64,000 nt of DNA from Ursus arctos (Eukaryota; Chordata; Mammalia; Carnivora; Ursidae): positions 11,890,001-11,954,000 of the forward strand of contig NW_026622997.1 in NCBI RefSeq assembly GCF_023065955.2. The letters run 5' to 3'. The position numbers and the translations under genes were made by a program. The notes under the pieces were generated by a model. The model had not been told where the DNA came from. It searched no databases and was given only the letters and a program-made list of their open reading frames with translations. How positions within the stretch are numbered: position 1 is the stretch's first letter; every line of letters begins with the position of its first letter. Of this stretch, positions 55,365 to 64,000 are shown in pieces.

Positions 55365-55546
55365 TCAGGTGGTCTGTTTGATTTAGGAGGTTTAAACATT
55401 TAAGGACATGTGCAATTTGCAGGCAGCTTATTCCTCAGTTCAACAGTGGATATCCCTGAAAATCGGTTCCCGAGCCAACTGAAGGTTTAATATCATTCAG
55501 ATGAAATGAAAGATATATTCAAAGAGGCTTGAAGCAAATGAAGGAC
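55365..55546. other. Intergenic gap between SINEs
   Basis: Unique-looking spacer without gene signal. Confidence 0.5.
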
Positions 55547-55564
55547 CACATGTGTTCTCTTTTA

Positions 55565-55988
55565 TTTATTTTTATTTTTTATTTTTTTAAAGATTTTATT
55601 TGTTTTTTTTTTAAAAGATTTTATTTATTTATTTGACAGAGATAGAGACAGCCAGTGAGAGAGGGAACACAAGCAGGGGGAGTGGGGGAGGAAGAAGCAG
55701 GCTCATAGCAGAGGAGCCTGATGTGGGGCTCGATCCCATAACGCTGGGATCACGTCCCGAGCCGAAGGCAGACGCTTAACCGCTGTGCCACCCAGGCGAC
55801 CCAAGATTTTATTTGTTTATTTGACAGATGGAGACAGCCAGCGAGAGAGGGAACACAAGCAAGGGGAGTGGGAGAGGAGGAAGCAGGCTCCCAGCGGAGG
55901 AGCCTGATGTGGGGCTCGATCCCAGAACACCGGGATCATGCCCTGAGCCGAAGGCAGACGCTTAACGACTGAGCCACCCAGGTGCCCC
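55565..55988 (-). mobile_element. CAN-SINE (outer), carrying a second SINE in its tail
   Basis: The outer element has its body and head at 55819-55988. It is flanked by the perfect 18-bp duplication CACATGTGTTCTCTTTTA (55547-55564 and 55989-56006). Its tail is interrupted by the inner SINE at 55606-55802. Confidence 0.96.
55606..55802 (-). mobile_element. CAN-SINE (inner), inserted in the tail of another SINE
   Basis: Flanked by a perfect 16-bp duplication AAGATTTTATTTGTTT (55590-55605 and 55803-55818) made of the outer SINE's own tail. Bear-type body 'GGAAGAAGCAGGCTCATAGC'. It must be younger than the outer copy. Confidence 0.96.
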
Positions 55989-56109
55989 CACATGTGTTCT
56001 CTTTTAAACATATCCCTGTCTTAAAACTGAACTTAGACTTCATTAGTATTCCATGGAGGCCACTTGTTTTCCTCCTCACATCACCTTCTTTCTCCAACTC
56101 AGAGGGGAC

Positions 56110-56375
56110 TGGGATTCTCTGTATTCCACAAACATATTTTGAGTATCTACTGCGTGCCAAGCACTGCAAGGTGCTTTATCTCAATGCTCATGCCATTCTA
56201 GGGACGGGTTGCAACACCGAGGTGCTGGGAGCCAGTCCCAGGAGGTGGAGGAGGACGCGGGCCAGCGCTACCCTGATACAGCTGGTGAACCCCTGAACAC
56301 CCCTGGGCAGGATTTAAAGTCACATCCCATCTGCAGGGAGCGTGACTGTGTTGCTTTCTCTCATGGTAGCAGAGT
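56110..56375 (-). mobile_element. MIR/L2-like ancient repeat
   Basis: 'TTTTGAGTATCTACTGCGTG', 'CCAAGCACTGCAAGGTGCTT' and 'TATCTCAATGCTCATGCCAT' are antisense MIR/L2 end landmarks. The following GC-rich part is unassigned. Confidence 0.55.
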
Positions 56376-56504
56376 TTGTAATGCTGTGGAATAGGAAGCA
56401 GACGTATTTTGTCTTAAAAAGTAAATGAGAAGGGTATACAAGCCATACTGCCTCTTTTTTTTTTTTTTTTTTTTGGTACAGAAGAAGGGCTGGAAGAGTA
56501 AAAA

Positions 56505-56703
56505 TTTTTAAAAGATTTTATTTACTTATTTGACGGAGAGAGAGAGAGAGCACAAGCATGGGGAGCGGCAGGCAGAGGGAGAGGGAGAAGCAGGCTCCCC
56601 GCTGAGCAGGGAGCCTGATGTGAAGCTCGATCCCAGGACCCTGGGATCATGACCTGAGTGGGAAGGCGGCTGCTTAACCAGCTGAGCCACCCAGAGGCCT
56701 CGG
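56505..56703 (-). mobile_element. CAN-SINE
   Basis: AAAAGATTTTATTTACTTAT tail, GA-rich body, 'CCTGATGTGAAGCTCGATCC' and a CAGCTGAGCCACCCAGAGGC head in reverse. Flanks GGGCTGGAAGAGTAAA and AGGCTGGAAGAATAAA form an imperfect duplication. Confidence 0.95.
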
Positions 56704-56709
56704 GGAGGC

Positions 56710-57135
56710 TGGAAGAATAAACGTTTTTGAGCTAAGGAAGCTTTCAGGCATCTGTTAGCTGAGGCATTTTTTAATAACATTCCATATTTGATACGAGACT
56801 TCAGCTTCACATGGCAGAGGAATTAAGTGCCACTGGGATGATAAACTTGGGCACAGAAAGTGACCTTAGAGTCATTACCTTGGCAGCTTGGGGTGACCAG
56901 ACAGCCCGTGGGGCAGTCTCATAACTTTAGGGGTCAATGTTCTTCTCCCATATTTGCTGGAGCAAGTCTTCTGTGCCTATGATTTAATGTGGGCCTATTT
57001 TGGTGCCTAGCACAAAATATCTTCGGACTCAAAGGCTGGCCATCACCATACACTGTCCCAGTAACTACCCATTCTGAAGAGCGCCATATGCACGTTGCAT
57101 TTCTCTTTCCTCCTTGCATCTGCCAATTCTTGTTT
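56710..57135. other. Intergenic, no gene recognised
   Basis: About 425 bp with no gene or repeat landmark. Confidence 0.5.
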
Positions 57136-57139
57136 CATT

Positions 57140-58640
57140 TTGTAAGATTTGTTAATTGTGGTAAAACATAGATAGATAACAGAATTTGCCACTTGCCATC
57201 TTAACCCCTTTTCAGTGTACAATTTAACGACACTAAGTACATGCACAATGTTGTAGAGGGTGATTTCCAAAACTTTTTCACCACCCAAACAGAAACTCTA
57301 TCAGCATTAAGTCATAACTCCCCATTCTCCCCTCTCCCAGCCCCTGGTAACCCCGATTATACTTTCGGTGTCTATCAGTTTGCCTATTCTAGATGTTTCA
57401 TATAGGTGGAACCATACAATACTTGACCTTTCGTGTTTGGTTTATTTCATTTTGCATAATGTTTTCAAGGTTCCTTCATGTTGTATCAGAACTTCCTTCT
57501 TTTTTTTAGGACCAAATAATATTTCATTGTATATTATACAATGTTTTGTTTATCCATTCATCTGCTGATGGAGGCTTGGATTGTTTCTGCCTTTTGGCTA
57601 TTGTGAGTAATGCTGCAGTAAACACTGGTGGACAAGTATCTGAACACTTGTTTTCAGTTCTTTTAAGTATATCCCTATGAGTACAATTGCTGGGGCATAT
57701 GGTAATTCTGTGTTTAGTGTTTTGAGAGAAACATCAGTTTTTCACAGTGGTAGCACCATTTTACATTCACATTCCAATTTCTCCACATCTTCACCAACAC
57801 TTGTTGTTTTCTGTTTTTTTGTTTGTTCATTTTTTATAATGGCCATCCTAATGGATGGGAGGTGCTAAATCACTGTGGTTTTGATTTACATTTCCCTAAT
57901 GATTAATGATGTTGGACATCTTTTTATGTGCTTGCTGGCCATTTGTATATCTTCTTTGGAGAAAAGTCTCTTTAAGTCCTTTGCCCATTTCTTAAATTTG
58001 CTTGTCTTGTTGAGTGTTTGAAGGTGTTTATATAATCTAGACAAACCTTTATCAGATATTTGATCTGAAAATATTTTCTTCCATTCTATAGGTTGTCTTT
58101 TTGTTTTCTTGATAATGTCTTTGGTGCACAAAAGTTTTTAATTTTTTAAATGGATGGATCTGATTTATCTATTTTTCCTTTTGTTGCTTGTGCTTTTGGT
58201 GTCATACCTAAGATTCCATTGCCAAATCCAAGGCCATAAAGATTTAGTCCTCTGTTTTTTTCTAAGAGTTTTGTGGTTTTAGACCTTATATTTAGGTCAT
58301 TGATCCATCTGAGTTAATTTTTGTGTGTGGTGTATGATAGGGGCCCAAACTTCATCCTTTTGCATGTGGAAATCCAGTTTTCCCAGCATCATTTGTTGAT
58401 AAGAACATAAGACTGTTCTTTCCTCCATTGAACGGACTTGGCACCCTTGCCGAAAATCACTTGACTGTAGACACATGAACGTATCTTTAGACTCTCAATT
58501 CTATTGCATTGGTCGATATGTCTATCTTATGCCAGCACCACACTCATCTGATTACTGTACTTCTGTGATAAGTGTTGAAGTGTGAGTCCTCCCAATTTGT
58601 TCTTCCTTCTCAGGATTCTTGTCATTATCCATGGCTCCTT
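57140..58640 (-). mobile_element. Old L1, 3' UTR to ORF2 C-terminus (longest L1 copy)
   Basis: About 1.5 kb of continuous antisense L1: 3' UTR ('GTGTACAATTTAACGACACT', 'ATCAGCATTAAGTCATAACT'), then 'CATCTGCTGATGGAGGCTTG', 'GTACAATTGCTGGGGCATAT', 'TTGGACATCTTTTTATGTGC', 'TTTTCCCAGCATCATTTGTT' and 'GGCACCCTTGCCGAAAATCA'. It is the least broken L1 here but has stops throughout and no functional frame. Confidence 0.93.
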
Positions 58641-58644
58641 GCAA

Positions 58645-59125
58645 CCCCATATGCACTTGAGGATCAGCTTTTACATTTTTCCAAAAAACCTGCCAATTCT
58701 CCTTTGTTCGTTTCTCCTGAGGAGAATTCAAACAACTGCTTTCCTCCCCGGAGGCCGCCCTGGCGCCAGCTCCCCTCAGGCCCTCTGCATGATCCTTATC
58801 ACAGGTGCTGGTCCCACCTGCTTCCCAGGACAGGTTAATCATCTCCTTGGAAGCAGACTGCCAAGAGTCTGGTCCACTCAACCCTTGTATCAACATTATA
58901 CATGTGAGGATAAGTGAACTTCAAGTTCCCACCCATGAAGCTCCTTTTGGAGGTTTAAGAATCTCTTCTGACTTGGGGCTAATGCTTTTTTGAGCCGTAT
59001 TAAGGAAGTACAGAGCAAACTGGTGGGGTTGGGACTTAGAGGCCATGTCTGTGGATTGAAACGAATATGCTTATATTCTATCTCTGCCCTTTTTACCCAC
59101 TAACTCCATGTGTATGGACCTTTGG
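58645..59125. other. Intergenic, no gene recognised
   Basis: The start may be a continuation of the L1. The rest is unassigned and the overlapping small frames have no support. Confidence 0.45.
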
Positions 59126-59129
59126 GGTA

Positions 59130-59720
59130 TTGGCTATTGTCTCAGCATGAATTTGTTAAGCACCTAATATACACTAGGTCTTTGTAGTGTAACAAATACA
59201 TAAGAAGGTCCAAATCCATATCCTCTAGGACTTTAGAGTCTCATGGGGGAGTTTGCATGGCGTATGAATGTTCCAAACATCTCAAGCATGGGCATGATAC
59301 CTTATTTCATGTCATATGCATCTTGTAGTATAAATACGTGTGATTAGGGCTCAGCCAAGAGTGCCACATGAGCTGTAGTGCCACCAACAGCTGTGTGGAC
59401 AAGGCAGTATATAAACTGGGCCTTGAAATCCAGGTAGAATTTCCAGAAGAATGGAAGAAGGGAGAGGACCTCCTGGTAGGTACAAGAGGTGTGACTAGGG
59501 GAGATAACCACAAAATCCAAGACAAGGTGGCCGTGAATTTAATGCCTCTGCCAACTAATAAGAATCTGTCCCAGTGCAACCCAATCATGTTCAAGTGCAA
59601 GGTAGACTCAGCTGCAGGGTGGGGACAAACTGAGAGGGCCCTGAATCAAAAGGAATTGTTTGGAGTCATTGGTGTCCCAGGACCTATGAGATCATCTTAC
59701 GCAGCTTTGGTAACCATTAC
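59130..59720 (-). mobile_element. L2-like ancient repeat
   Basis: 'TGTTAAGCACCTAATATACA', 'GACTTTAGAGTCTCATGGGG', 'GGGCCTTGAAATCCAGGTAG' and 'GACAAACTGAGAGGGCCCTG' follow antisense L2 order. The 174-codon plus-strand frame at 59368-59892 lies largely in it and is considered chance. Confidence 0.6.
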
Positions 59721-60179
59721 CTTTCCAGTTTCTAGAGGACTCATTGTTCTCACGGCAGCGTATGACCCTCATAGATGTATCAGCTGGGTGCAGGTGCTTG
59801 AAACAACCCCCCAGGCACACCCATCTGTCTCCAGCTTTTACTCTGTGGCCACCACCCTAGTCAAGACTCTTGTCACCGTACACCTGGAATGACTGAAATG
59901 GTCTTTCACCTGATGTCTCTGCCCCCAGGCTCACCTCTGCTCCAAACCGCAGGGCAGGACATTGCCATCTGACGTGCTTACAGCAACATCAACATCATGG
60001 CATTCATTTGCTCAAGAGTGTCTTAGAGCTTGGATCTGGTCTTCTCTCTCCATGCTCTTTCTCACTTTATGTGTCCCACAAATGTCCTGCTGTGCCATAA
60101 ACAAGGCAGTCTCACCGTGCTTCATTTATTCAGGTTTTCACCCATTTCCTGGCCATCTACCACACCGTAGGCATAGTCA

Positions 60180-60565
60180 GTGTGACGAGCTGAATTGCAT
60201 TTCCTCAAAATTCATACATCAAAGTCCTATCCCCCAGCACCTTAGAATATGACTGTATTTGGAGACAGGGTCTTTAAAGAGGCGATTAAGTTAAAACAAG
60301 GTCAGTAGGGTAGACACTAATCCATTCTAACTGGTGTCCTTAAAAGAGGAGGAGGTTAGGACACAGACACACACAGAGGGAGGACCCCGTGAGGACCCAG
60401 GGGAGAAGAAGGCATCTGCAAGTCAAAGAGAGAGGCTCCAGGAGAAACCAGTCCTGCTGACACCTGGATCATGGACTTCCAGCCTCCAAAACTGAGAAAA
60501 TAAATGCGTGTTGTTTAAGCCCCCAATCTGTGGTGCTGTGTTGTGGCAGCCCCAGAAGCTGGACA
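60180..60565 (+). mobile_element. MaLR LTR (MLT1 group)
   Basis: Very old solo LTR with 'GAGCTGAATTGCATTTCCTC', 'GAATATGACTGTATTTGGAG', 'GGCGATTAAGTTAAAACAAG', 'CACCTGGATCATGGACTTCC' and 'AGCCTCCAAAACTGAGAAAA'. No internal retroviral genes. A different MLT1 subtype from the LTR at 21590. Confidence 0.92.
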
Positions 60566-60589
60566 TGCGCACTTTGCCAGCCACGCCTC

Positions 60590-60855
60590 AGTAGCAGCCC
60601 CTTTCCCCTCACAAGCCACACTTGTTCCCTCCACTTCCCTCACATGTCTGCTCCTCTGGCCTGCCCTCATCTAGCCCGACTTCCTCCTCAAGCCCAACTT
60701 AGCCCCCTCATGCCTCTTCTCTGACCACCCTAGCCAGCGGGGCTCTCTCCTTCAATTATAACATCTATTCCAATGTATTCTCTCATCCTCTTTTGTGCAT
60801 TGTCTTCTCCCTCGAGAAGGGATAAAACTTCCCAAGGGCAATGTCCATGCAACTT
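60590..60855 (+). mobile_element. LINE L2 fragment
   Basis: 'CTCATGCCTCTTCTCTGACC', 'ACCCTAGCCAGCGGGGCTCT' and 'AACTTCCCAAGGGCAATGTC' fit sense L2. Diverged. Confidence 0.6.
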
Positions 60856-61037
60856 TCCCCTTATCTCCTGTGAAGAGAGAGCTAAGGTGTGAAGGAAGGG
60901 AGGAACCAAGAGTGACTGATTTCTGTGTGTTTGCCTTGAGCCGCTGGATTGTGGTGCGCAGTAAGGTAGTAAAGACTAAGTGAGGAGAAGATTTGGGTAC
61001 TTATATGTGCACACACTATTTTCTCATGAAATGATAT

Positions 61038-61489
61038 CATACTATACACTAGTCCCTCCCTATCCATGGGGGATACGTTCCTAGACCTGCAGTGGATGCC
61101 TGAAGCCACCCAACCTTACATATACTATGTTTTTTCCCTGTACATGCGTATCTATGATGAAATTTAATTTATAAATTAGACACAGCAAGAGACTAACAAC
61201 CAAAACTAAAAATAAAATAATTATGAGACTAGACTGTAATAGGAGTTAGGTGAATGTGGTCTCTCTCTCAAAATATCTTACTGTACTCACCCTGCTTCCT
61301 CTTGTGATGCTGTGAGATGATAAAATATGTATGTGAAGAGATGACGTGAGGTGAGTGACGTCGGCACTGTGACGTAATGTTAGGCTCCTACTGACCTTCT
61401 GCCAATGTGTCAGAAGGAGGATCATCTGCTTCCAGACTGACGTTGACCATGGGTAGCTGAAACCACAGATAAGGGGGGACTACAGTCCA
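61038..61489. mobile_element. Tigger-family non-autonomous DNA transposon, both ends present
   Basis: Left end 'CACTAGTCCCTCCCTATCCA', then GGGGGATACGTTCCTAGACC. Right end 'CCACAGATAAGGGGGGACTA', then CAG. The two ends are inverted repeats of each other. Length is about 450 bp with no transposase frame. Related to the copy at 12769-13182, with which it shares the TTTCAG/GGGGGGACTAC end. Confidence 0.85.
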
Positions 61490-61599
61490 TATTGTTTTCT
61501 AACTCAATTTTCTAACCTAGCAATCCTCACAGGACATCTTCCAAGTCCCTATTTATAAATATATCATGTTCTCTTTTTACAGGCTTCAGTTACTTTTCT

Positions 61600-62330
61600 T
61601 GTATAAAACTATGTGGGGGCAATAGCCAAAATGTGGAAAGAACCCAGATGTCCACTGAGGGATGAATGGATAAGGAAGATGTGGTATATATTCAATGGAA
61701 TATTACTCAGCCATCAAAAAGAATGAAATCTTGCCATTTGTAATGATGTGGATGGAACTAGAAGGTATTATGCTGAGTGAAATAAGTCAGTCAGAGAAAG
61801 GCAATTATCATATGATCTCACTCATATGTGGAATTTAAGAAACAAAACAGATGAACGTAGGGGAAGGGAAGGAAAAATAAAATAAGGCAAAAACAAAGAG
61901 GGAGAGTCTCAACTATAGGGAATAAATTGACGGTTGCTGGGGGGGAGGTGGTTGGAGGGATGGGGTAACTGGGTGATGGGCATTAAGGAGGACACGTGAT
62001 GTAATGAGCACTGGGTATTGTATGCAACTGATAAGTCATTAAATTCCAGGGGTGTCTAGGTGGCTCAGTTGGTTGGATGGCTGCCTTCAGCTTGGGTCAT
62101 GATCCCAGGGTCCTGGGTGGGATTGAGCCCCATGTCAGGCTCCCTGCTCAGCAGGGAGTCTACTTCTCCCTGTCCCTCCCCCCCAGCTCATATATTCTTT
62201 CTCTCTCTCAAATAAATAAATAAAATCTTTTAAAAAACACTAAATTCTACCTCTGAAACTAATGAGACAGTATATGCTAATTAAATGGAATTTAAATAAA
62301 AAATTCAATTTAAAAAAACAACCAAAAAAA
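61600..62330 (+). mobile_element. Carnivore L1 3' end, split by a SINE
   Basis: 'GATGTCCACTGAGGGATGAA', 'ATGGAATATTACTCAGCCAT', 'GCTGAGTGAAATAAGTCAGT', 'GTGATGGGCATTAAGGAGGA', 'GAGCACTGGGTATTGTATGC', then after the SINE 'CTACCTCTGAAACTAATGAG', 'TATATGCTAATTAAATGGAA' and an A-rich tail. Its tail touches the RPS2 pseudogene. Confidence 0.93.
62047..62239 (+). mobile_element. CAN-SINE inside an L1
   Basis: AGGGGTGTCTAGGTGGCTCA head, 'GGCTCCCTGCTCAGCAGGGA' body, AAATAAATAAATAAAATCTT tail. Flanks CATTAAATTC and CACTAAATTC. It splits the L1 3' UTR. Confidence 0.95.
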
Positions 62331-63075
62331 TTATGGGTGACCACAGCAGGAGCTTGGGGCCTGTGCACAGAGACTCTGGTGTGGGTCTTTACAAGGTGGT
62401 CAGTGAATCCCTGATAGGGAGACTTGGTAAACACAGGCTCTTTCTAGACGTCAGGGGTGAGCTAGCTGTGGGTCTTGGAAAGGCGTCAGAAGTGGCCTTG
62501 GTGAAGTTGCCCAGGGTGACAGTGCAGCCCCTGACCGAGGGGGTAGCCATCGTCAATGCTGGCTATCACCAGTAGCTTCTTGGGCGCAGGGGCTGAGACA
62601 ATGCCGATGCCCCTGGCTGCAGGGGTGAGGCGCACCAGCACAGAGCCACAGCGGCCAGTCACCGTGCCTGGGACAGTGTGGGGCTTACCGATCTCGTTCC
62701 CCCGGTAGCCTCGCCACATGGGGGGCAATGGAGATCTTGGCCAGGATCATGGCCCCATGGATGGCAGTGGCTACCTCTTTGGAGCGCTTAACACTGAGGC
62801 CGATGTGTCCATTGTAAAATCTGGTGGCAACAAATGCCTTGAACTCGGTCCGCTGGCCAGCGCGTGTCTGCTGTACACAGGCGCACTCTTCAAAACCTCA
62901 TCCTCGAGGGTGCACGCAGGCAAAAAGCCGATGCTCTCAGAGCCCTTGATGGGCCGGAGGAAGAGACAGATCTCCTCCACAGACTTGGTCTTCCTGTCCT
63001 TGACCAGGTGACCCAGCTTGGTGATGGGGGTCCACTTCTTGTCCTTGGCCATGCCTCCACGACCCCCCTGGTGTC
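62331..63075 (-). pseudogene. RPS2: RPS2 (uS5) processed pseudogene, truncated
   Basis: An intronless minus-strand copy of ribosomal protein S2, a small-subunit protein near the mRNA entry channel. Recognisable stretches on the minus strand include [18 protein letters not shown] near 62980, [20 protein letters not shown] at about 62630-62690, and [20 protein letters not shown] near 62400. The first 50 or so codons (the Arg/Gly-rich N-terminus) are missing. The frame is lost by indels around 62740-62860, stops replace residues near 62445 and 62463, and the normal stop region is altered. The 3' UTR and poly(A) tail are absent because an L1 tail abuts it. Not functional. Confidence 0.93.
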
Positions 63076-63140
63076 ATCCACCATGCGGTGTTGTCTTGGA
63101 GACGAAGCTACCACATTCTTTTTAGTATGCACAGTATTCC

Positions 63141-63340
63141 GGGGCGCCTGGGTGGCTCAATCGTTAAGCGTCTGCCTTGGGCTCGGGTCGTGATCCCGGA
63201 GTTCTGGAATTGAGCCCCATGTCGGGCTCTTCCGCTATGAGCTTGCTTCTTCCTCTCCCACTCCCCCTGCTTATGTTCCCTCTCTCACTGGCTATCTCTC
63301 TCTCTCTCTGTCAAATAAATAAATAAAATCTTTAAAAAAA
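63141..63340 (+). mobile_element. CAN-SINE, bear-type body
   Basis: Full-length GGGGCGCCTGGGTGGCTCAA head, 'TTGCTTCTTCCTCTCCCACT' body, AAATAAATAAATAAAATCTT tail. Perfect 15-bp duplication TATGCACAGTATTCC (63126-63140 and 63341-63355). Confidence 0.97.
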
Positions 63341-63524
63341 TATGCACAGTATTCCATGTATTTCTCTCGGTCTTTTTAGCAGAAAAACACCAATGGCATT
63401 AATTTTATTAATATCCTTAAAATCTATAATATGGTGAATACATACTTTATTCCAGGACTGGTCTAGGTTGCCTTCAGAAATGAGGAAGAATTAGAATGAA
63501 AACTTTCTGTTGGAAGGACCACAG

Positions 63525-63855
63525 GAGCCACCCCCTAGAGCTCCCATATTTTACAAAAACTAAACCTGGAGGGGGGTTAATGACTTTTCTAAGGTCATTC
63601 CAATGGTAACAGCTCAAACCAGTGAAGAATCCAAACCTTCCGGGTCGTTCCCGCCATATCCCACGGCTGCTGAAACAGAGACCAGGGATCCCTTTCCTGA
63701 AATTACTATGCCAGGTTCTATTCCTCTGGCCTAACAGTCATTTTAATAAAAATTTCTTTAATAAGAAATCAAAAAACATAGAACTAAATGCGACCCTGGA
63801 GGTCAGCTGGTCTAACCTCGTCTTATAGAGGAGCAAACTGCGCGTTTCCTGGGGA
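63525..63855 (-). mobile_element. MIR-like ancient repeat
   Basis: 'TTAATGACTTTTCTAAGGTC', 'ATTCCAATGGTAACAGCTCA' and 'CCTCGTCTTATAGAGGAGCA' fit antisense MIR cores, possibly two pieces. Diverged. Confidence 0.5.
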
Positions 63856-63941
63856 GGGTTCTGAGCGTGATAAATATGTCAGACGATGAAATCATACAGC
63901 ACGTGGCCTTTACCGTCAGGCTTCGTTTAAAATCATAAATC

Positions 63942-64000
63942 TGGGGGCGTCTGGGTGGTTCAGTCGGTTGAGCGTCCGACTGTTGATTTCAGCTCAGGTC
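63942..64000 (+). mobile_element. CAN-SINE head, cut by the window edge
   Basis: GGGGGCGTCTGGGTGGTTCA followed by 'GACTGTTGATTTCAGCTCAG'. The element continues beyond the window. Confidence 0.93.

Noticed and set aside
59368..59892. 174-codon open frame on the plus strand
   Set aside because: It overlaps an L2-like repeat, has no recognisable domain, no promoter or splice support, and reads as chance.
61320..61380. Two TGACGT motifs close together
   Set aside because: They are inside a Tigger element and are part of that repeat.
1..64000. CRISPR arrays, operons, phage or plasmid features
   Set aside because: None present; the spliced gene, SINEs and L1s show that the DNA is mammalian. Direct repeats are SINE copies or microsatellites.

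Overview
The window is mammalian nuclear DNA, most likely from a caniform carnivore. The clearest sign is about 29 tRNA-derived CAN-SINEs on both strands (GGGGCGCCTGGGTGGCTCAG heads, CT-rich middles, AAATAAATAAAATCTTT tails). Several belong to a subtype with a 'CTGCTTCTTCCTCTCCCACTCC' style body that I associate with bears and their relatives. That narrower placement is from memory and is an inference. There is no bacterial, plasmid or phage content.

The only protein-coding gene is the 3' end of RIOK1 (RIO kinase 1, a 40S ribosome maturation factor) on the plus strand at about 1-4830. Four exons (929-1048, 1857-1910, 3493-3645, 4502-4612) have AG/GT borders, are all in phase 0, and encode the last 145 residues before TAG. 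A short 3' UTR follows, with an ATTAAA signal at 4807. No other protein gene was found in the following 59 kb. In other mammals the next gene in this direction is desmoplakin (DSP), so this looks like the RIOK1-DSP intergenic interval (inference from synteny).

That interval is built mainly from transposable elements: CAN-SINEs, several nested; old L1 fragments, mostly minus-strand 3' ends; younger carnivore L1 3' ends at 25884-26080, 35390-35515, 49600-49800 and 61600-62330; ancient L2 and MIR; hAT and Tigger DNA elements; and two MaLR LTRs. A decayed RPS2 processed pseudogene lies on the minus strand at 62331-63075. Simple repeats include TG/CA tracts, a 220-bp AT-rich palindromic block at 37820-38040 and a 44-bp x 3 minisatellite at 9918-10049.

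The most interesting non-repeat signal is at 41.0-41.8 kb. A CpG island (about 44 CpG in 600 bp by hand count) contains an RFX X-box-like motif. It is followed by a 78-bp segment bounded by a strong 3' splice site and a consensus GTAAGT donor, so it may be the start of an undescribed transcript. Three other places deserve attention: a CpG-rich patch with a perfect cAMP response element at 15.2-15.4 kb; an LTR-like block at 34.24-34.63 kb with three CCAAT boxes and a CTCF-like motif; and a duplicated segment (17.57-17.68 and 18.82-18.94 kb) in which one half is inverted and the other direct. No wholly new biological system can be claimed from the sequence alone.
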